64,000 nt of DNA, from the NCBI GenBank assembly GCA_031629035.1, contig JAVLUG010000001.1, forward strand, positions 124,001-188,000, given 5' to 3'. The DNA is from MVYY01 sp012517575 (GTDB taxonomy: Bacteria; Bacteroidota; Bacteroidia; Bacteroidales; Paludibacteraceae). A program made the translations under genes and the position numbers. Under the pieces are notes generated by a model that was not told the DNA's origin, did not search any database, and worked only from the letters and a program-made list of their open reading frames with translations. The stretch's first letter is position 1, and each line of letters starts with the position of its first letter. This document shows positions 37,044-46,638 of this stretch, in pieces.

Positions 37044-37724
37044 TTATACCAATATCCGCACAAGACTCCAACCCAAAATTCCGACCACTGTGGCGAGTAG
37101 TATCAAAAGAGGAAAAGCGGAATTTGCTGAGCGCTTACTCCGAAAACGCGAAGAAACGTAAAAAATATTTGGTTTAATTGTTCTAAGCAGCCAATAGCAA
37201 AAAATGGCCACAAGAAATCCAACCATATATCCACCCACAACGTCGAGAGGATAATGGACACCCAAATAAATTCGGGAATAACCCGTAATTAGCGACCAGA
37301 GCAAAATAATCAAGGTGTAGCCTTTTTTTCGGAAAAGGTAAGCGGAAAGAACGGCGAAACCCAGTGAATTTGCAGCATGGGATGAAACAAAACCGTATTT
37401 TCCTCCACGATAGCCATCTACCAAATGAACCAGCCCGCTGATAGTTTCTTCGCGAGAAGGACGCAAACGTTGAACAGCATTTTTGATAATTCCCGATGAA
37501 ATCTGATCGGCAAGTAAAATACATAGGGCAAAAGAAAGAATAATCCAGAAAGATTCCGATTTCCACTGTTTGATGATTACATACAGTACGGAGATATAAA
37601 ACGGTATCCAAACCAGTTTGTTGCTGAAAGCCATCATGAACCCGTCAAAAAATGAGCTGTGTGCACCATTCAAGGCCAAAAACACATTGGTATCCCAAAT
37701 TCTTAATGTTTCTATCAGCTTCAT
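37044..37724 (-). CDS. PAP2-family membrane phosphatase
   Basis: 226 aa with about five to six hydrophobic segments. The three phosphatase signature blocks are present: KNAVQRLRPSRE, GFVSSHAANS (SxxH type) and SRIYLGVHYPLDVVGG. Such enzymes dephosphorylate lipid pyrophosphates (undecaprenyl-PP, phosphatidate or lipid A) at the membrane. It is the last gene of the moxR-bat run, 41 bases after batE. A functional tie to the Bat proteins is not established. Confidence 0.88.
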   Translation of the reverse strand: MKLIETLRIWDTNVFLALNGAHSSFFDGFMMAFSNKLVWIPFYISVLYVIIKQWKSESFWIILSFALCILLADQISSGIIKNAVQRLRPSREETISGLVHLVDGYRGGKYGFVSSHAANSLGFAVLSAYLFRKKGYTLIILLWSLITGYSRIYLGVHYPLDVVGGYMVGFLVAIFCYWLLRTIKPNIFYVSSRFRSKRSANSAFPLLILLATVVGILGWSLVRILV

Positions 37725-37765
37725 TTTCCGTTTAGTTTTTCAAGGATAAAAAAAGGCGATTTTTT

Positions 37766-38524
37766 TTATATTTTTTCAATACTTTTATTTTCTACCCATC
37801 CCACATTTCCATTACCAATTTTGATTTCTGCCCAATCGCCCAATACGCTTTTTATGGTAACTTTTGTACCTTCATGTAATTGAAACAAATCTGTTCCACT
37901 TTCGTCGGGTGAACTTTTCACGGTTACCACTCCCGACATGATAATGGCCTGAAGAGAATTGGTTTCTTCGTTTTTGCGAATACCCGAAAAAATCAGGCTG
38001 GTAACAGCAAAAAGAAGCAATACAATTCCTGTATAGAAGGAATTTTTTCGTTGTCGCACCGATGTGCCAAATGCAAAAAGAAAAGCAAAAACCAGTGCTG
38101 CCAAAAAGAACAGGTAACCCGCCGTAAACCATTGGTTGGATGTGAACATATGCATCAAATCGGTAATCCAACGCTGAATAAAAAACTGCTGGTTGTAATT
38201 GACGTTGTCCACTATTTTTTGTTGCGCCAATTGCAAATTGAATCGGGCATCCTCAAATCGTGGTGAAAGTTTTAGCGCCCTTTCGTAATTCAGAATGGCC
38301 AATCCAATCTCATTCATTTTATAATAGGCGTTTCCCAAATTATAATAGAGTTCGGGCGCTACGCCTTCGTTTTGCAATATTTTTTCGTATTGTTTGGCAG
38401 CTGCCTGAAAATTTCCTTTTGCATAAAGATCATTGGCATATTTTATAGCATCTGATTGCGCTGTGAGTGGCAGCGAAGCCATAAGGCTTAGTATTAATAT
38501 TATACTGGATAAAATACGTTTCAT
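37766..38524 (-). CDS. batE: BatE: TPR and SH3-like domain protein of the aerotolerance operon
   Basis: 252 aa. Signal peptide (MKRILSSIILILSLMASLPLTAQ), TPR repeats at about 25-100 (AKGNFQAAAKQYEKIL, PELYYNLGNAYYKMNEIGLA), two TM segments around 130-185 (WFTAGYLFFLAALVFAFLFA, then GIVLLLFAVTSLIFSG) and a C-terminal SH3-like domain (TVKSSPDESGTDLFQLHEGT, VGWVENKSI). This matches BatE of Bacteroides aerotolerance operons. Gap to batD is 105 bases. Confidence 0.85.
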   Translation of the reverse strand: MKRILSSIILILSLMASLPLTAQSDAIKYANDLYAKGNFQAAAKQYEKILQNEGVAPELYYNLGNAYYKMNEIGLAILNYERALKLSPRFEDARFNLQLAQQKIVDNVNYNQQFFIQRWITDLMHMFTSNQWFTAGYLFFLAALVFAFLFAFGTSVRQRKNSFYTGIVLLLFAVTSLIFSGIRKNEETNSLQAIIMSGVVTVKSSPDESGTDLFQLHEGTKVTIKSVLGDWAEIKIGNGNVGWVENKSIEKI

Positions 38525-38629
38525 ACGTTTTTTTTATTTTTTTCAATTAGGGTGACAACTGAATTGACGGCATTCATTCGTTCAGAATAAATTGTTTTAA
38601 CGAGTTTATCGGTTTGTTCAAACAATTGG

Positions 38630-40453
38630 TTATTTTTTTATCGCTTCCTCCAATCCGCTAATTACTTGCATAGTTTCTTCATACATATTTCCCATTTCCT
38701 GCTGACCGGATTTTGGCGCATATCGGGCAAATTCGCAATCGTTCAAAATTTTCATTAATTGGTTTGTCAATTCGTCGGGTACTCCTCTGACACTCAATTC
38801 TTCCAAGACAGTTTCTCTGGTAAGCGAAGCAACCGGAATAGAGAGTTTGTTGCTTAAGTAATTCCATGTAGCTTTAAGAATTTCATCATAAAAAGCATCC
38901 TTGTTGCCTTCTTTAAGCAACTTCTGAGCCAGTTTCAACCTTCTCTGAGCCATTTTGTTGGCTTTTTTGTTTCTTACCAAAGCTATGTCGGCATTTTCCT
39001 TAACTTTTTTGCGGAAGAAGAAAAATAGACCGGCAGCCACAAGCAATGGAATAATGAATAGCAGCCACGCCAGTGTTGATCCGAAAATAGGCGTTGAAGT
39101 TTTGATCAGACGGATATTGCCTGTATAAATATAGCGAATATCTTTGTTGATTTGTCTAATGTCTTCTTTGGGATTATAGTTGCTAACTACTGTTGTATTT
39201 TGATTACCGGAACCTTTCAGTACTTTCAGACTGTAACTGGGAGTACGCAACATTTTATAGGTTTTGTCCCGAAGATCGAAATAGGAAAATTCTACAGGCG
39301 GAATTTCAAAATTTCCCGAATGACGGGGAATAAACAGGTATTCGATAGTTTTTGTTCCACTGACGCCCGAAGCAGAAGTCTTAAAGTTATTGGTAACTTT
39401 TGGGTCATAAATTTCAAAATCGCTCGGAAATTTTACTTCAGGAGTTTTTATCAGTTTCATGTTGCCACTACCGGCGATGTTGATTTTAAGTGTAACGGCC
39501 TCATTTTCCTTCACTTCTTGAGCCGATATGGAAGAACTCATGGTGAAATTTCCCACTGCTCCTCCAAAAACCATCGGTTTATCTTCTGGAAGCGGTTTGA
39601 CGGTAATTTTTAAACCTGGCGCCACCAAATTTTTTGTTACGTTGGTATAGGAATCAAAAAAATCGTCGAAAATGCTGTGAATGGAAGTCTGATTTTGAAC
39701 ACGAATCACCGATTCAAAAACAGCATTGCCGATTTGAATGGTGCCTGCGCGTTGCGGATAGAGCAGTGTTTGGTAAAGTACCACTGTCCCGTAGTTGTGT
39801 CCATTATAGTTTTCATAGGAAAACTGCTTATTTTGTGTCTGTTCGATTTCCTGTTTGAGAAATCCGTCAAAATCAGGCATTTTTTTGTTGACGCACTGCG
39901 CTACATCCACCAATGTATAGAGTTTGTAGGTAATCAGGATTGCTTCTTGTTCGTAAACGTTGGTTTTGGAAGGAATAGTGCGGATAAAGATATTTTCGTT
40001 CGAAATATTTTTTGAAGATGGTTTTCTACCGTTATTGGCAGGAGAGGAAGATTCATCCGATTGTTGATCGGCAGGTAAAACTTTGATGGTCAAACCGTTG
40101 GAAGTATATTTCTGGCTGTTTACCATAATGCTGGCCGAAGGGATGGTAAAAGTTCCTGTTCGTTGAGGCATTAGGGTGTAAGTGTAAGAAATTGACATGG
40201 AAGAACTTCGCTTCCCATTGACAATCTGAATACTTGAACTTCTCGATTCAAAAGGGCCTGCCAGAATATCGAAATCCTTGATTTCGGGCACACGCAAATC
40301 TTTGCCTTGTGCATTGATGGTATAAACCAACTGAAAAGGCTTGTCCAAAATCACGGTTGATGGAGCAGTAGCCGTAAAACGAACAGGCTCATCGGCTTTG
40401 ACACCAATAAAACTGCTAAAAATTAAAAAGAGTAGAAATATTTTGCGCTTCAT
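38630..40453 (-). CDS. batD: BatD: oxygen-tolerance membrane protein
   Basis: 607 aa. Signal peptide ending KADEPVRF. Long periplasmic beta-sandwich part with the family motifs PFQLVYTINAQGKDLRVPEIKDF (abridged), FDILAGPFESRSSSIQIVNGK and TYTLMPQRTGTFTIP. One TM near residue 450 (LAWLLFIIPLLVAAGLFFFF) and a basic cytoplasmic helical C-terminus. The BatD family is required with BatA/B for envelope integrity under oxygen stress in Bacteroides; the exact mechanism is unknown. It is the seventh gene of the operon. Confidence 0.92.
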   Translation of the reverse strand: MKRKIFLLFLIFSSFIGVKADEPVRFTATAPSTVILDKPFQLVYTINAQGKDLRVPEIKDFDILAGPFESRSSSIQIVNGKRSSSMSISYTYTLMPQRTGTFTIPSASIMVNSQKYTSNGLTIKVLPADQQSDESSSPANNGRKPSSKNISNENIFIRTIPSKTNVYEQEAILITYKLYTLVDVAQCVNKKMPDFDGFLKQEIEQTQNKQFSYENYNGHNYGTVVLYQTLLYPQRAGTIQIGNAVFESVIRVQNQTSIHSIFDDFFDSYTNVTKNLVAPGLKITVKPLPEDKPMVFGGAVGNFTMSSSISAQEVKENEAVTLKINIAGSGNMKLIKTPEVKFPSDFEIYDPKVTNNFKTSASGVSGTKTIEYLFIPRHSGNFEIPPVEFSYFDLRDKTYKMLRTPSYSLKVLKGSGNQNTTVVSNYNPKEDIRQINKDIRYIYTGNIRLIKTSTPIFGSTLAWLLFIIPLLVAAGLFFFFRKKVKENADIALVRNKKANKMAQRRLKLAQKLLKEGNKDAFYDEILKATWNYLSNKLSIPVASLTRETVLEELSVRGVPDELTNQLMKILNDCEFARYAPKSGQQEMGNMYEETMQVISGLEEAIKK

Positions 40454-40544
40454 TTTCTCAATTCCTTAAATTTTCCTTTGTCTGTTCGGATGTTCCGATG
40501 TTGAAGTTTTTTATTACAAAAATACAGATAAAAATTTAATAGTA

Positions 40545-41279
40545 TCACCAGTCTTTATCAGGTTTTTGTTCCTGTTTTGCAGGTAATTTTCTGGCTTTGT
40601 TCATTGTTTCTTTTTCGTCTTGCGAAAGGGCGTCCAAAATCTGTTGCGCATTTTCTTTGGTCATTTGCTGCTGTTGTTGCTGCTGATTCTTTTGGTCTTT
40701 CTGGTCGTCCTTCGGTTTATTTTGCTGATTGTCCTGCTTCTGATCCTGTTTTTGATCTTTGTTTTTGTCGTTTTTGTTTTGTTGCTGCTGTTGCTTTTTC
40801 AACAACGACTGAGCATAAGCCAGATTATATCTTGTGTCATTGTCTTTCGGATTATTTCTCAGTGCCTGTTTGTAGGCTTCGATACTTTCTTCAATTTTCT
40901 TTTGCATCAACAATGAGTTTCCCATATTGTGGTAAGAAGCAGCCAGTTTTTCCTTTTCTGTTTTCGGAGCATACGAAGCCGCTTTCTCGTATTGTTGATA
41001 AGCTTCTTCATATTTTTTCTGTCGAAAAAGCGAATTACCCAAATTATAATTTCCCTCGAACGATTTAGGATTCTTTTCCAGTCCTTTCCGGTAATCTATT
41101 TCAGCTTCGATGTATTTTTTACTGTTGTATTTTTTGTTTCCTGCCCTCACTTCGTTGTTTCCTTTTTGGGCTGAAACAGAAGCCGAAAGCAAACTCATCA
41201 CAAAAAAGAGGAATATTCCTTTTTTAAGTATTGAAAGAACACCGGTTTTGGCAGAAAAATTCTGAAATTTACTTTTCAT
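40545..41279 (-). CDS. batC: BatC: TPR protein of the aerotolerance operon
   Basis: 244 aa from ATG 41279 (MKSKFQNFSAKTG); ATG 41291 four codons earlier is possible. Either start overlaps the end of batB, implying translational coupling. An N-terminal hydrophobic anchor (IFLFFVMSLLSASVSA) is followed by TPRs (YIEAEIDYRKGLEKNPKSFE, GNYNLGNSLFRQKKYEEAY, ESIEAYKQALRNNPKDN) and a Gln/Lys/Asp-rich low-complexity tail with poly-Q runs. It probably serves as an adaptor between BatB and BatD in the envelope. Confidence 0.88.
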   Translation of the reverse strand: MKSKFQNFSAKTGVLSILKKGIFLFFVMSLLSASVSAQKGNNEVRAGNKKYNSKKYIEAEIDYRKGLEKNPKSFEGNYNLGNSLFRQKKYEEAYQQYEKAASYAPKTEKEKLAASYHNMGNSLLMQKKIEESIEAYKQALRNNPKDNDTRYNLAYAQSLLKKQQQQQNKNDKNKDQKQDQKQDNQQNKPKDDQKDQKNQQQQQQQMTKENAQQILDALSQDEKETMNKARKLPAKQEQKPDKDW

Positions 41280-42303
41280 TTTCAATATCAAAAATTTTGA
41301 TTTTGCTCAATTTTTTATTTTTCCTATCGAAGAGGAAAAAGTCAATAATTAAAATTATCAGCGCTATCAAGGCAAACGACTGATACTGTTCGCTGAAATC
41401 GGAAAAAACCTTTGTTTCGGTTGTTGATCTGGCAAGTGTGTCGAGTTGTTTAGAAATAACCCGATATGCATTGTTTGTATTGTCGGCTCTGACGTATATA
41501 CCATTTCCAGCAGCGGAGATGTTTCTACACATTTCTTCATTCAGTCTCGACACAACTACGTTTCCATCTTTGTCTTTTTTGAAACTCATGGTGCCGGGAA
41601 TGGGAATTGGTGCGCCTTCAGGGCTTCCCACACCAATTACATGAACATTGATACCATTTTCGGCAGCCAGTTTTGCAGCACTGATAGCGTCGTCTTCGTG
41701 ATTTTCGCCATCTGTGATAACGATAATGGCTTTTCCGCTTTGCGATTTCTCACCAAAGGATTTGATGGCGAGGTCGATGGCAGTACCAATAGCTGTTCCC
41801 TGTCGTGGTACCATATTGGTTGAAATGGCAGAAAGAAACATCTTGGCCGATACGTAATCAACGGTTATGGGCAACTGGGTATAAGCGTCGCCGGCAAAAA
41901 CAATCAGTCCTATGCGGTCATCATTCATTTCATCAATCAGTTTTGACAATATTTGTTTCGCTTTTTCGAGTCGGCTGGGTTGAATATCCTGTGCCATCAT
42001 AGAGTTGGAAACATCCAGCGCAATCATCACATCGATGCCTTGTCGTTTTACATTTTCAACCTTTGTTCCGAATTGTGGCTGCGCCAGAACGATAATCAAC
42101 AATATTACGGCAAAAAGCTGAAGATAAAATTTGACAACAGGACGACGATAAGATACGTTCGGCATCAATTCAGCCAGCAACTCCGGGTCGCCGAATTTTT
42201 TCAAACGTCGTTTTTTCAATGCCTGTGTGTAAAGGAAAGTCCCTATCAACACAGGAACAACAATCAGCAGAAAAAAATATTCCGGATGTGCGAATCGAAA
42301 CAT
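41269..42303 (-). CDS. batB: BatB: von Willebrand factor A membrane protein
   Basis: 344 aa. Two TMs at the N-terminus (YFFLLIVVPVLIGTFLYT and FYLQLFAVILLIIVLAQP), a periplasmic VWA domain with MIDAS DVSNSM, downstream TAIGTAIDLA and IVITDGENHEDDA, and a C-terminal TM (ALIALIILIIDFFLF). Paralogue of BatA. The stop codon overlaps the start of batC. VWA domains bind partner proteins through a metal ion, here probably the BatC/D/E set. Confidence 0.93.
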   Translation of the reverse strand: MFRFAHPEYFFLLIVVPVLIGTFLYTQALKKRRLKKFGDPELLAELMPNVSYRRPVVKFYLQLFAVILLIIVLAQPQFGTKVENVKRQGIDVMIALDVSNSMMAQDIQPSRLEKAKQILSKLIDEMNDDRIGLIVFAGDAYTQLPITVDYVSAKMFLSAISTNMVPRQGTAIGTAIDLAIKSFGEKSQSGKAIIVITDGENHEDDAISAAKLAAENGINVHVIGVGSPEGAPIPIPGTMSFKKDKDGNVVVSRLNEEMCRNISAAGNGIYVRADNTNNAYRVISKQLDTLARSTTETKVFSDFSEQYQSFALIALIILIIDFFLFDRKNKKLSKIKIFDIENEK

Positions 42304-42359
42304 AAAATATCTGATTAATTTTTAAGCTATTTCTTTCATTTTTAATGCAAAAGAATTCA

Positions 42360-43343
42360 TCAAGGAATTTTTCGCAATACTGTATTTCTTATTAGTATTT
42401 CGGAAATTAGACAAACAAAAGCTGCCAATGCAAAAATATAAAACATTTCGTTTTTCTTGCTGTATTCTCGAACACTGATTTTTGTCTTTTCCAATTGGTC
42501 TATTTCCTGATAGATATTTCTCAGTTTCAGGTTATCGGTGGCACGAAAATATTTTCCTCCCGTGATGTTGGCAATGTCTTTTAAAGTCTGTTCGTCAAAT
42601 TCCGATTCCATAAGCTGATATTGCATACCAAGTGGAGTAGGAACGGGAACTCTCACCATTCCGTGTGAACCAACGCCAATGGCATAAACCCTGATGCCAA
42701 AAGTTTTTGCGATTTCGGCGGCGGAAACTGGAGCAATGTCGCCTCGATTGTTCGAACCATCGGTGAGCAAAATAATTACTTTCGATTTGGCTTTTCCATC
42801 TTTTATTCGATTCACTGCATTGGCCAATCCAAGTCCTATGGCTGTGCCGTCTTCTATCATTCCATACTGAACACCCTTGAAAAGATTGATAAGTACGTCA
42901 TGATCGGTAGTAAGTGGACATTGGGTGAAACTTTCGGCTGCGAAAATTACCAATCCGATGTTGTCATTAGGACGGGAAAGAATAAATTCCGTTGCTACAG
43001 CTTTGGACGCTTCCAAGCGATTGGGTTTCAAGTCTTCGGCCAGCATGGTTCCTGAAATATCGAGCGCAATCATAATATCGATTCCTTCTGTGGTTTCATT
43101 TCGTAAGCTGTTGGTCGATTGGGGTCGAGCAATAGCAACAATCAGAAAAATGACGGTCAATAAACGCAAAATAAAAGGTAAATGCCTTATTTTTATCCTT
43201 TTGCTTTTCGGAAATTTCGTCAAATTTTGTAATGAAGAAATTTGCAGACTTGCATCCGCCTTATGCATTTCCTTGATGTACCAATAAATAATTGGTATCA
43301 GCAGTAATAACAGAAATAAATATCCCGGATTATGAAAAGTCAT
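42360..43343 (-). CDS. batA: BatA: von Willebrand factor A membrane protein
   Basis: 327 aa. Same layout as BatB: N-terminal TMs (YLFLLLLLIPIIYWYI and LPFILRLLTVIFLIVAIARP), VWA domain with MIDAS DISGTM, SFTQCPLTTDHD, GTAIGLGLANAV, VIILLTDGSNNRGDI and a C-terminal TM (FYIFALAAFVCLISEILI). Fifth-from-last gene in the block, 56 bases before batB. Together with MoxR it resembles AAA+/VWA chaperone pairs that remodel or activate targets. Confidence 0.93.
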   Translation of the reverse strand: MTFHNPGYLFLLLLLIPIIYWYIKEMHKADASLQISSLQNLTKFPKSKRIKIRHLPFILRLLTVIFLIVAIARPQSTNSLRNETTEGIDIMIALDISGTMLAEDLKPNRLEASKAVATEFILSRPNDNIGLVIFAAESFTQCPLTTDHDVLINLFKGVQYGMIEDGTAIGLGLANAVNRIKDGKAKSKVIILLTDGSNNRGDIAPVSAAEIAKTFGIRVYAIGVGSHGMVRVPVPTPLGMQYQLMESEFDEQTLKDIANITGGKYFRATDNLKLRNIYQEIDQLEKTKISVREYSKKNEMFYIFALAAFVCLISEILIRNTVLRKIP

Positions 43344-43397
43344 TTTTTATTATCAACGTTTTTTATCTGTTCAAGCAATTCTTTTTTCATTTAACTT

Positions 43398-44399
43398 TTA
43401 ATTCGCTTCTTCTTTTTTATCGACAGTTTTTTCCTCCTGTTTTTCTTCTTCAGCGGCTGGGGTTTCTTCTTTGGTCTGTTCCACAAACAGATAGGCATTG
43501 TTCAAACTCGAAATGTTTTCTTCGGTCGATGGAACCCACTTGGCAAACTTTACCAGATCGGCAAGTTGCAAAAGCTGGTGTAAAGCTGAAAATGCCGTTT
43601 TTTGTTCTTTCTGGATATTTTTTGGCAAATTTTCCAAAATCTCACTGGAAGTCATTTCCATGCTATTGATCCGGTAACGTTTTTCGATGTATTCCCGAAT
43701 TACATCTGTCAGCTGTGTATGGTATTCCTTATATTTTCCTTTCATCCAAAGCTTTTCTTCCCTGATTTTGTCCAGTTCATGGAGAGCTGCCTCGTGTGGC
43801 GGAATTTCCGGTTCTTCTTTATGAACATGCAGAACAGGCTTTTTCTGAATTTTTTTTCTGATAAAATAATAAGCTGCCCCCACTACTGCAAGTACAAGCA
43901 ATGTCAACAGTATTTTTTTGAATAATCCAGACCAGTCGAACTTGGGCTGAAAAACGGGTTTAATGTCTGTTATGGAATTAGAAGCCGTATCGATTTGAAA
44001 GGGTTGTACTACCTTTAACGACACTGCATTTGACCATGCAGTATCCTTTCCTTCAACAAAGGGATAAGAAGGAATATAATAGAGTGTATCCTTAAAAGCT
44101 GTAATAATGTATTTGTGTAGAACGCGAATCAAATTATTTTCCCCGGCAATTGTATCAACTTTTAGCGGTTCAACAATTTCCAAGCCATCAATAATGGTAT
44201 CCGAAAAAAGCGGAAAGTTCACTTTTTGTCCTTTTGGTTGTGTAACTTCCAATGTAAAACCTGTTTGATCTCCTATCCATAGAACAGTAGAATCGACTTT
44301 GGCAGTAACCGAAATTTTCTGTGCCGACACTGAAGTAGCAGTAAAGAAGCTGATGCACAAGCTTATCAGCATTAATATGTAATTATTTCTTTTTCGCAT
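43398..44399 (-). CDS. DUF4381-like membrane protein of the bat operon
   Basis: 333 aa. Signal peptide (ILMLISLCISFFTATSVSA), a periplasmic beta-rich domain resembling a short BatD (QTGFTLEVTQPKGQKVNFPL), one TM near residue 170 (ILLTLLVLAVVGAAYYFIRK) and a cytoplasmic helical domain (YHTQLTDVIREYIEKRYRIN). The tail is Glu/Lys/Ala-rich. It sits between the DUF58 gene and batA with gaps of 20 and 54 bases, the usual place of this unnamed member. Name by similarity of layout; moderate certainty. Confidence 0.75.
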   Translation of the reverse strand: MRKRNNYILMLISLCISFFTATSVSAQKISVTAKVDSTVLWIGDQTGFTLEVTQPKGQKVNFPLFSDTIIDGLEIVEPLKVDTIAGENNLIRVLHKYIITAFKDTLYYIPSYPFVEGKDTAWSNAVSLKVVQPFQIDTASNSITDIKPVFQPKFDWSGLFKKILLTLLVLAVVGAAYYFIRKKIQKKPVLHVHKEEPEIPPHEAALHELDKIREEKLWMKGKYKEYHTQLTDVIREYIEKRYRINSMEMTSSEILENLPKNIQKEQKTAFSALHQLLQLADLVKFAKWVPSTEENISSLNNAYLFVEQTKEETPAAEEEKQEEKTVDKKEEAN

Positions 44400-44419
44400 T
44401 TCTTAAAAAAAATTCCGTA

Positions 44420-45298
44420 TTAACGTCCTGTTTTACTTCTCATTTGAAACAATCTCATGAGCGCCTGAACATAATCGTCGGAAGTACTCATGGAAACGGC
44501 ATCTACCTTTGCTTTGGTAAATGCACGTTGCAAGTTCAGTTGTTTTTCTCCCCAGTTGTGTTTGTAGTATGTTCGCAAATGCTTGTCGGCCGTATCAATC
44601 CAAATACGTTGTCCTGTTTCTGCATCTTTGAGTTTTACGAGTCCAATGTCCGGCATTTCGGTTTCTCTTTCATCATAAACTTGCAGTGCTACCACATCAT
44701 GTTTGCGATTGGCTATGGTGAGCTCGTTATCAAAATTGTTGTCCATGAAATCGGAAATAACAAAAGCAGTAGAACGTTTTTTTATGGCATTGGTAAAATA
44801 CCGCAAAGCTCCTGCAAGATTTGTTCTGTTGCTTTCGGGACGGAAATCGATCAATTCTCTGATAATATACAGAACGTGTTTCCGCCCTTTTTTTGGAGGA
44901 ATGAATTTTTCTATTTTATCGGAAAAGAAAATAACTCCAATTTTATCGTTGTTCTGAATTGTGGAGAAAGCCAATGTTGCCGCAATTTCTGTCATCATGT
45001 CCTTCTTCATGCGCGAAACCGTTCCAAATTCCCCGCTGGCTGAAACATCAATCAGCAACACTACAGTGAGTTCACGTTCTTCTTCAAAAATTTTAATGTA
45101 GGGGCGTCCAAAACGTGCAGTAACATTCCAGTCGATGGTACGAATATCGTCTCCATACTGATATTCACGTACTTCCGAAAAGGTCATTCCCCGACCTTTG
45201 AAAGCGGAATGATAAGCGCCCGCAAAAATATCCTGAGACAATCCGCGGGTTTTTATTTCGATTCTTCTAACTTTCTTTAAAATTTCACTTGTTTCCAT
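44420..45298 (-). CDS. DUF58 domain protein
   Basis: 292 aa. DUF58 hallmark near residue 50: HSAFKGRGMTFSEVREYQYG, DDIRTIDWNVTARFGRPYIK, then a degenerate VWA with VVLLIDVSASGEFGT. No membrane segment, so probably cytoplasmic. It is the second gene of the operon, the normal partner of MoxR ATPases. The substrate of the MoxR/DUF58/Bat machine is not known. Confidence 0.92.
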   Translation of the reverse strand: METSEILKKVRRIEIKTRGLSQDIFAGAYHSAFKGRGMTFSEVREYQYGDDIRTIDWNVTARFGRPYIKIFEEERELTVVLLIDVSASGEFGTVSRMKKDMMTEIAATLAFSTIQNNDKIGVIFFSDKIEKFIPPKKGRKHVLYIIRELIDFRPESNRTNLAGALRYFTNAIKKRSTAFVISDFMDNNFDNELTIANRKHDVVALQVYDERETEMPDIGLVKLKDAETGQRIWIDTADKHLRTYYKHNWGEKQLNLQRAFTKAKVDAVSMSTSDDYVQALMRLFQMRSKTGR

Positions 45299-45412
45299 AA
45301 ATTAGCATGTAGATGGAACATTTTCCCCACTTTTTTCCGAACAAATCAAGCGGCTTACTTTTTCTGTCCCAAGTGGAACTTTTTCAAAATACTCTCAACG
45401 TTAAAGCCGTTT

Positions 45413-46408
45413 TTATGGAACTTCGACCGTATTTAAAATCTCGGTAATCATTTCTTCGGAAGTCATGTTGTTGGCTTCGGCTTCGTAACTTAAACCGATA
45501 CGATGACGCATCACGTCGTAGCATACGGCACGCACATCTTCCGGAATAACATATCCGCGTCGTTTGATGAAAGCATAAGCGCGTGCTGCCAAAGCCAAAT
45601 TGATGGAAGCTCTTGGTGAAGCACCAAACGAAATCATGTTTTTGAGCGATTCCAATCCGTATTCTTCAGGGAATCGGGTAGCAAACACAATGTCCACAAT
45701 GTAATGTTCTATTTTTTCGTCGATATAAATCTGCCGGACAATATCGCGTGCTTTTACTATGTCTTCGGGGCTCAATATAGGTTGAACGGAAGGCATGTTT
45801 TTTTGAAGATTTTCGCGAATAATCAGTTTTTCTTCGTCTTTTTTCGGATAGTTAATGATTACTTTCAGCATGAAACGATCGACTTGCGCTTCGGGAAGCG
45901 GATACGTCCCTTCCTGTTCGATGGGATTTTGTGTAGCCATCACCAAAAAAGGTTCTTCCAGTTTGAACGATCTTTCGCCAATGGTTACCTGACGTTCCTG
46001 CATGGCTTCCAACAATGCGCTTTGTACTTTAGCTGGGGCTCTGTTGATTTCATCTGCCAAAACAAGATTGGCAAAAATAGGACCTTTCCGAATGCTGAAT
46101 TCCTCTTTTTTCTGACTGTAAATCATAGTTCCGACAACGTCGGCAGGAAGCAGGTCGGGAGTAAATTGAATTCGGCTGAAATTCCCCTTAATTAAATCCG
46201 ACAACGTTTTGATAGCCAACGTCTTGGCAAGTCCAGGAACACCTTCCAGCAAAATATGCCCGTCTGCCAGCAAACCGATAAGTAATGATTCAATTAAGTG
46301 CTTTTGTCCTACAATTACTTTGTTCATTCCCATGACGAGAGCATCCACAAAGGAACTTTCCCGTTCTATACGTTCGTTAAGTTCTCTTATATCAACCGTT
46401 TGATCCAT
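45413..46408 (-). CDS. MoxR-family AAA+ ATPase
   Basis: 331 aa. Walker A variant GVPGLAKTLA, Walker B VLADEINRAP, sensor 1 MATQNPIEQEGTYPLPEAQVDRF (abridged), and the C-terminal lid with SPRASINLALAARAYAF. The MoxR family works as chaperone with VWA proteins; here BatA, BatB and DUF58 follow. First gene of the block. A TATATTTG -7 box lies 36 bases upstream. The gap to the DUF58 gene (114 bases) shows no terminator. Confidence 0.95.
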   Translation of the reverse strand: MDQTVDIRELNERIERESSFVDALVMGMNKVIVGQKHLIESLLIGLLADGHILLEGVPGLAKTLAIKTLSDLIKGNFSRIQFTPDLLPADVVGTMIYSQKKEEFSIRKGPIFANLVLADEINRAPAKVQSALLEAMQERQVTIGERSFKLEEPFLVMATQNPIEQEGTYPLPEAQVDRFMLKVIINYPKKDEEKLIIRENLQKNMPSVQPILSPEDIVKARDIVRQIYIDEKIEHYIVDIVFATRFPEEYGLESLKNMISFGASPRASINLALAARAYAFIKRRGYVIPEDVRAVCYDVMRHRIGLSYEAEANNMTSEEMITEILNTVEVP

Positions 46409-46443
46409 ATTTTTTTCTTTGTTTGTTTATTGTATTTGTTGAG

Positions 46444-46451
46444 CAAATATA
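46444..46451 (-). promoter_or_regulatory. -7 box of the moxR-bat operon
   Basis: Minus strand TATATTTG (46451-46444) fits TAnnTTTG, 36 bases before the moxR start. No TTTG at the expected spacing. Confidence 0.45.
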
Positions 46452-46638
46452 CTGCTATTTGAAACGTTAAAAATCTGATTTAATAACTTTTAACCTGAAT
46501 TTAGATGATTAAGTAGAGCCTCTTTCAGCACTTTTTTGTAGAAAAAGGTACTTTATCCTTCTCATTTATGCCAGATTGATATTTTTCCGTTTTTATCTTT
46601 TTGGAGGACAGAAATAATAAATTAAAATTTTTCTTAAC

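Noticed and set aside
40577..41068. Long plus-strand frames opposite batC (and similar frames opposite mutS2, batD and clpB)
   Set aside because: They are antisense shadows of well-supported genes, caused by codon bias; hydrophobic or low-complexity products without motifs.
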